Positions 63,913 through 64,000 of a stretch of 64,000 bases of DNA are shown in pieces. The first letter of the stretch is position 1. Every line of letters begins with the position of its first letter. The notes beneath the pieces were generated by a model that made no database searches, was not told the origin of the DNA, and worked only from the letters and a program-made list of their open reading frames with translations. Origin of the DNA: Terriglobia bacterium. Lineage in GTDB: Bacteria > Acidobacteriota > Terriglobia > Versatilivoradales > Versatilivoraceae. The stretch is taken from positions 103,470 to 167,469 of the forward strand of contig JAKUNG010000003.1 of NCBI GenBank assembly GCA_022452285.1, given 5' to 3'. The position numbers and the translations under genes are program-made.

Positions 63913-64000
63913 CTACGGTGCCAAACGTTTGCGGCCTTTTGTCCGACGACGTTTGAGTACCAACCGGCCAGCTTTAGTCCTCATTCTAACACGGAAACCA
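63913..64000 (-). CDS. rpmH: 50S ribosomal protein L34 (3' part, runs off the window)
   Basis: The minus strand reads FRVRMRTKAGRLVLKRRRTK followed by GRKRLAP and TAG at 63913-63915, the standard L34 C-terminus. The first 15 or so residues lie beyond base 64000. In most bacteria dnaA or the origin lies just beyond rpmH. Confidence 0.95.
   Translation of the reverse strand, partial: GFRVRMRTKAGRLVLKRRRTKGRKRLAP

Overview
The window is an AT-rich (roughly 40% G+C by eye), densely coded bacterial chromosome segment. No rRNA, tRNA, CRISPR array, insertion sequence or phage gene was found. The organism cannot be named from the sequence. A carboxypeptidase-regulatory plus TPR exported protein, DUF1501/DUF1549/DUF1553 proteins, a YlxP (DUF503) gene between infB and rbfA, and the rpmH-rnpA-yidD-yidC-jag-mnmE-mnmG-rsmG-parA-parB order together suggest an uncultivated, probably aquatic lineage near Acidobacteriota (inference, moderate to low confidence).

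Layout. 1-5 kb: remnant of a cyclase-family gene, uvrA, an exported TPR protein and apt. 5-22 kb: an accessory catabolic and export region. It holds a short-chain dehydrogenase with a Tat-exported enolase-superfamily enzyme, two close DUF1501 paralogues, a beta-propeller glycosidase-like protein coupled to an alpha/beta hydrolase, a sodium:solute symporter, a second hydrolase with a Tat-exported FAD oxidoreductase, and a DUF1501 / DUF1549-DUF1553 / pre-peptidase-domain operon. 22.6-34.1 kb: one long minus-strand run of 12 genes. Its upstream part is a corrinoid-dependent methyl-transfer set: URO-D-type methyltransferase, B12 protein, ASKHA corrinoid reactivase, MetF-MetV fusion, pterin-binding methyltransferase, a PF13769 protein and two unrecognised proteins. 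Its downstream part carries an SDR, two 2-hydroxyacid dehydrogenases and glpX. A divergent FadR-type GntR regulator with a palindromic candidate operator sits at its head.

35-44.5 kb: the rimP-nusA-infB-ylxP-rbfA-truB-rpsO-pnp translation/RNA operon, with a terminator-like leader hairpin and an rpsO-pnp hairpin. 44.5-54.3 kb: guaB and secA, protoporphyrinogen oxidase, lepB, mtaB, acpS and pgeF. 54.4-54.9 kb: a small ribbon-helix-helix-like gene and a lysine-rich histone H1-like repeat protein with a strong terminator. 55.2-64 kb: the origin-proximal block parB-parA (with a parS site), rsmG, mnmG, mnmE, khpB/jag, yidC, yidD, rnpA and the 3' end of rpmH. The chromosome origin is therefore expected beyond the right edge.

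How it fits together. The corrinoid cluster can be read as a route taking a methyl group from an unidentified substrate to a corrinoid protein, then to tetrahydrofolate, with oxidation by MTHFR. The hydroxyacid dehydrogenases and fructose bisphosphatase might feed the carbon onward. That part is inference. This cluster, with its two unrecognised conserved-looking proteins, is the most interesting part of the window.
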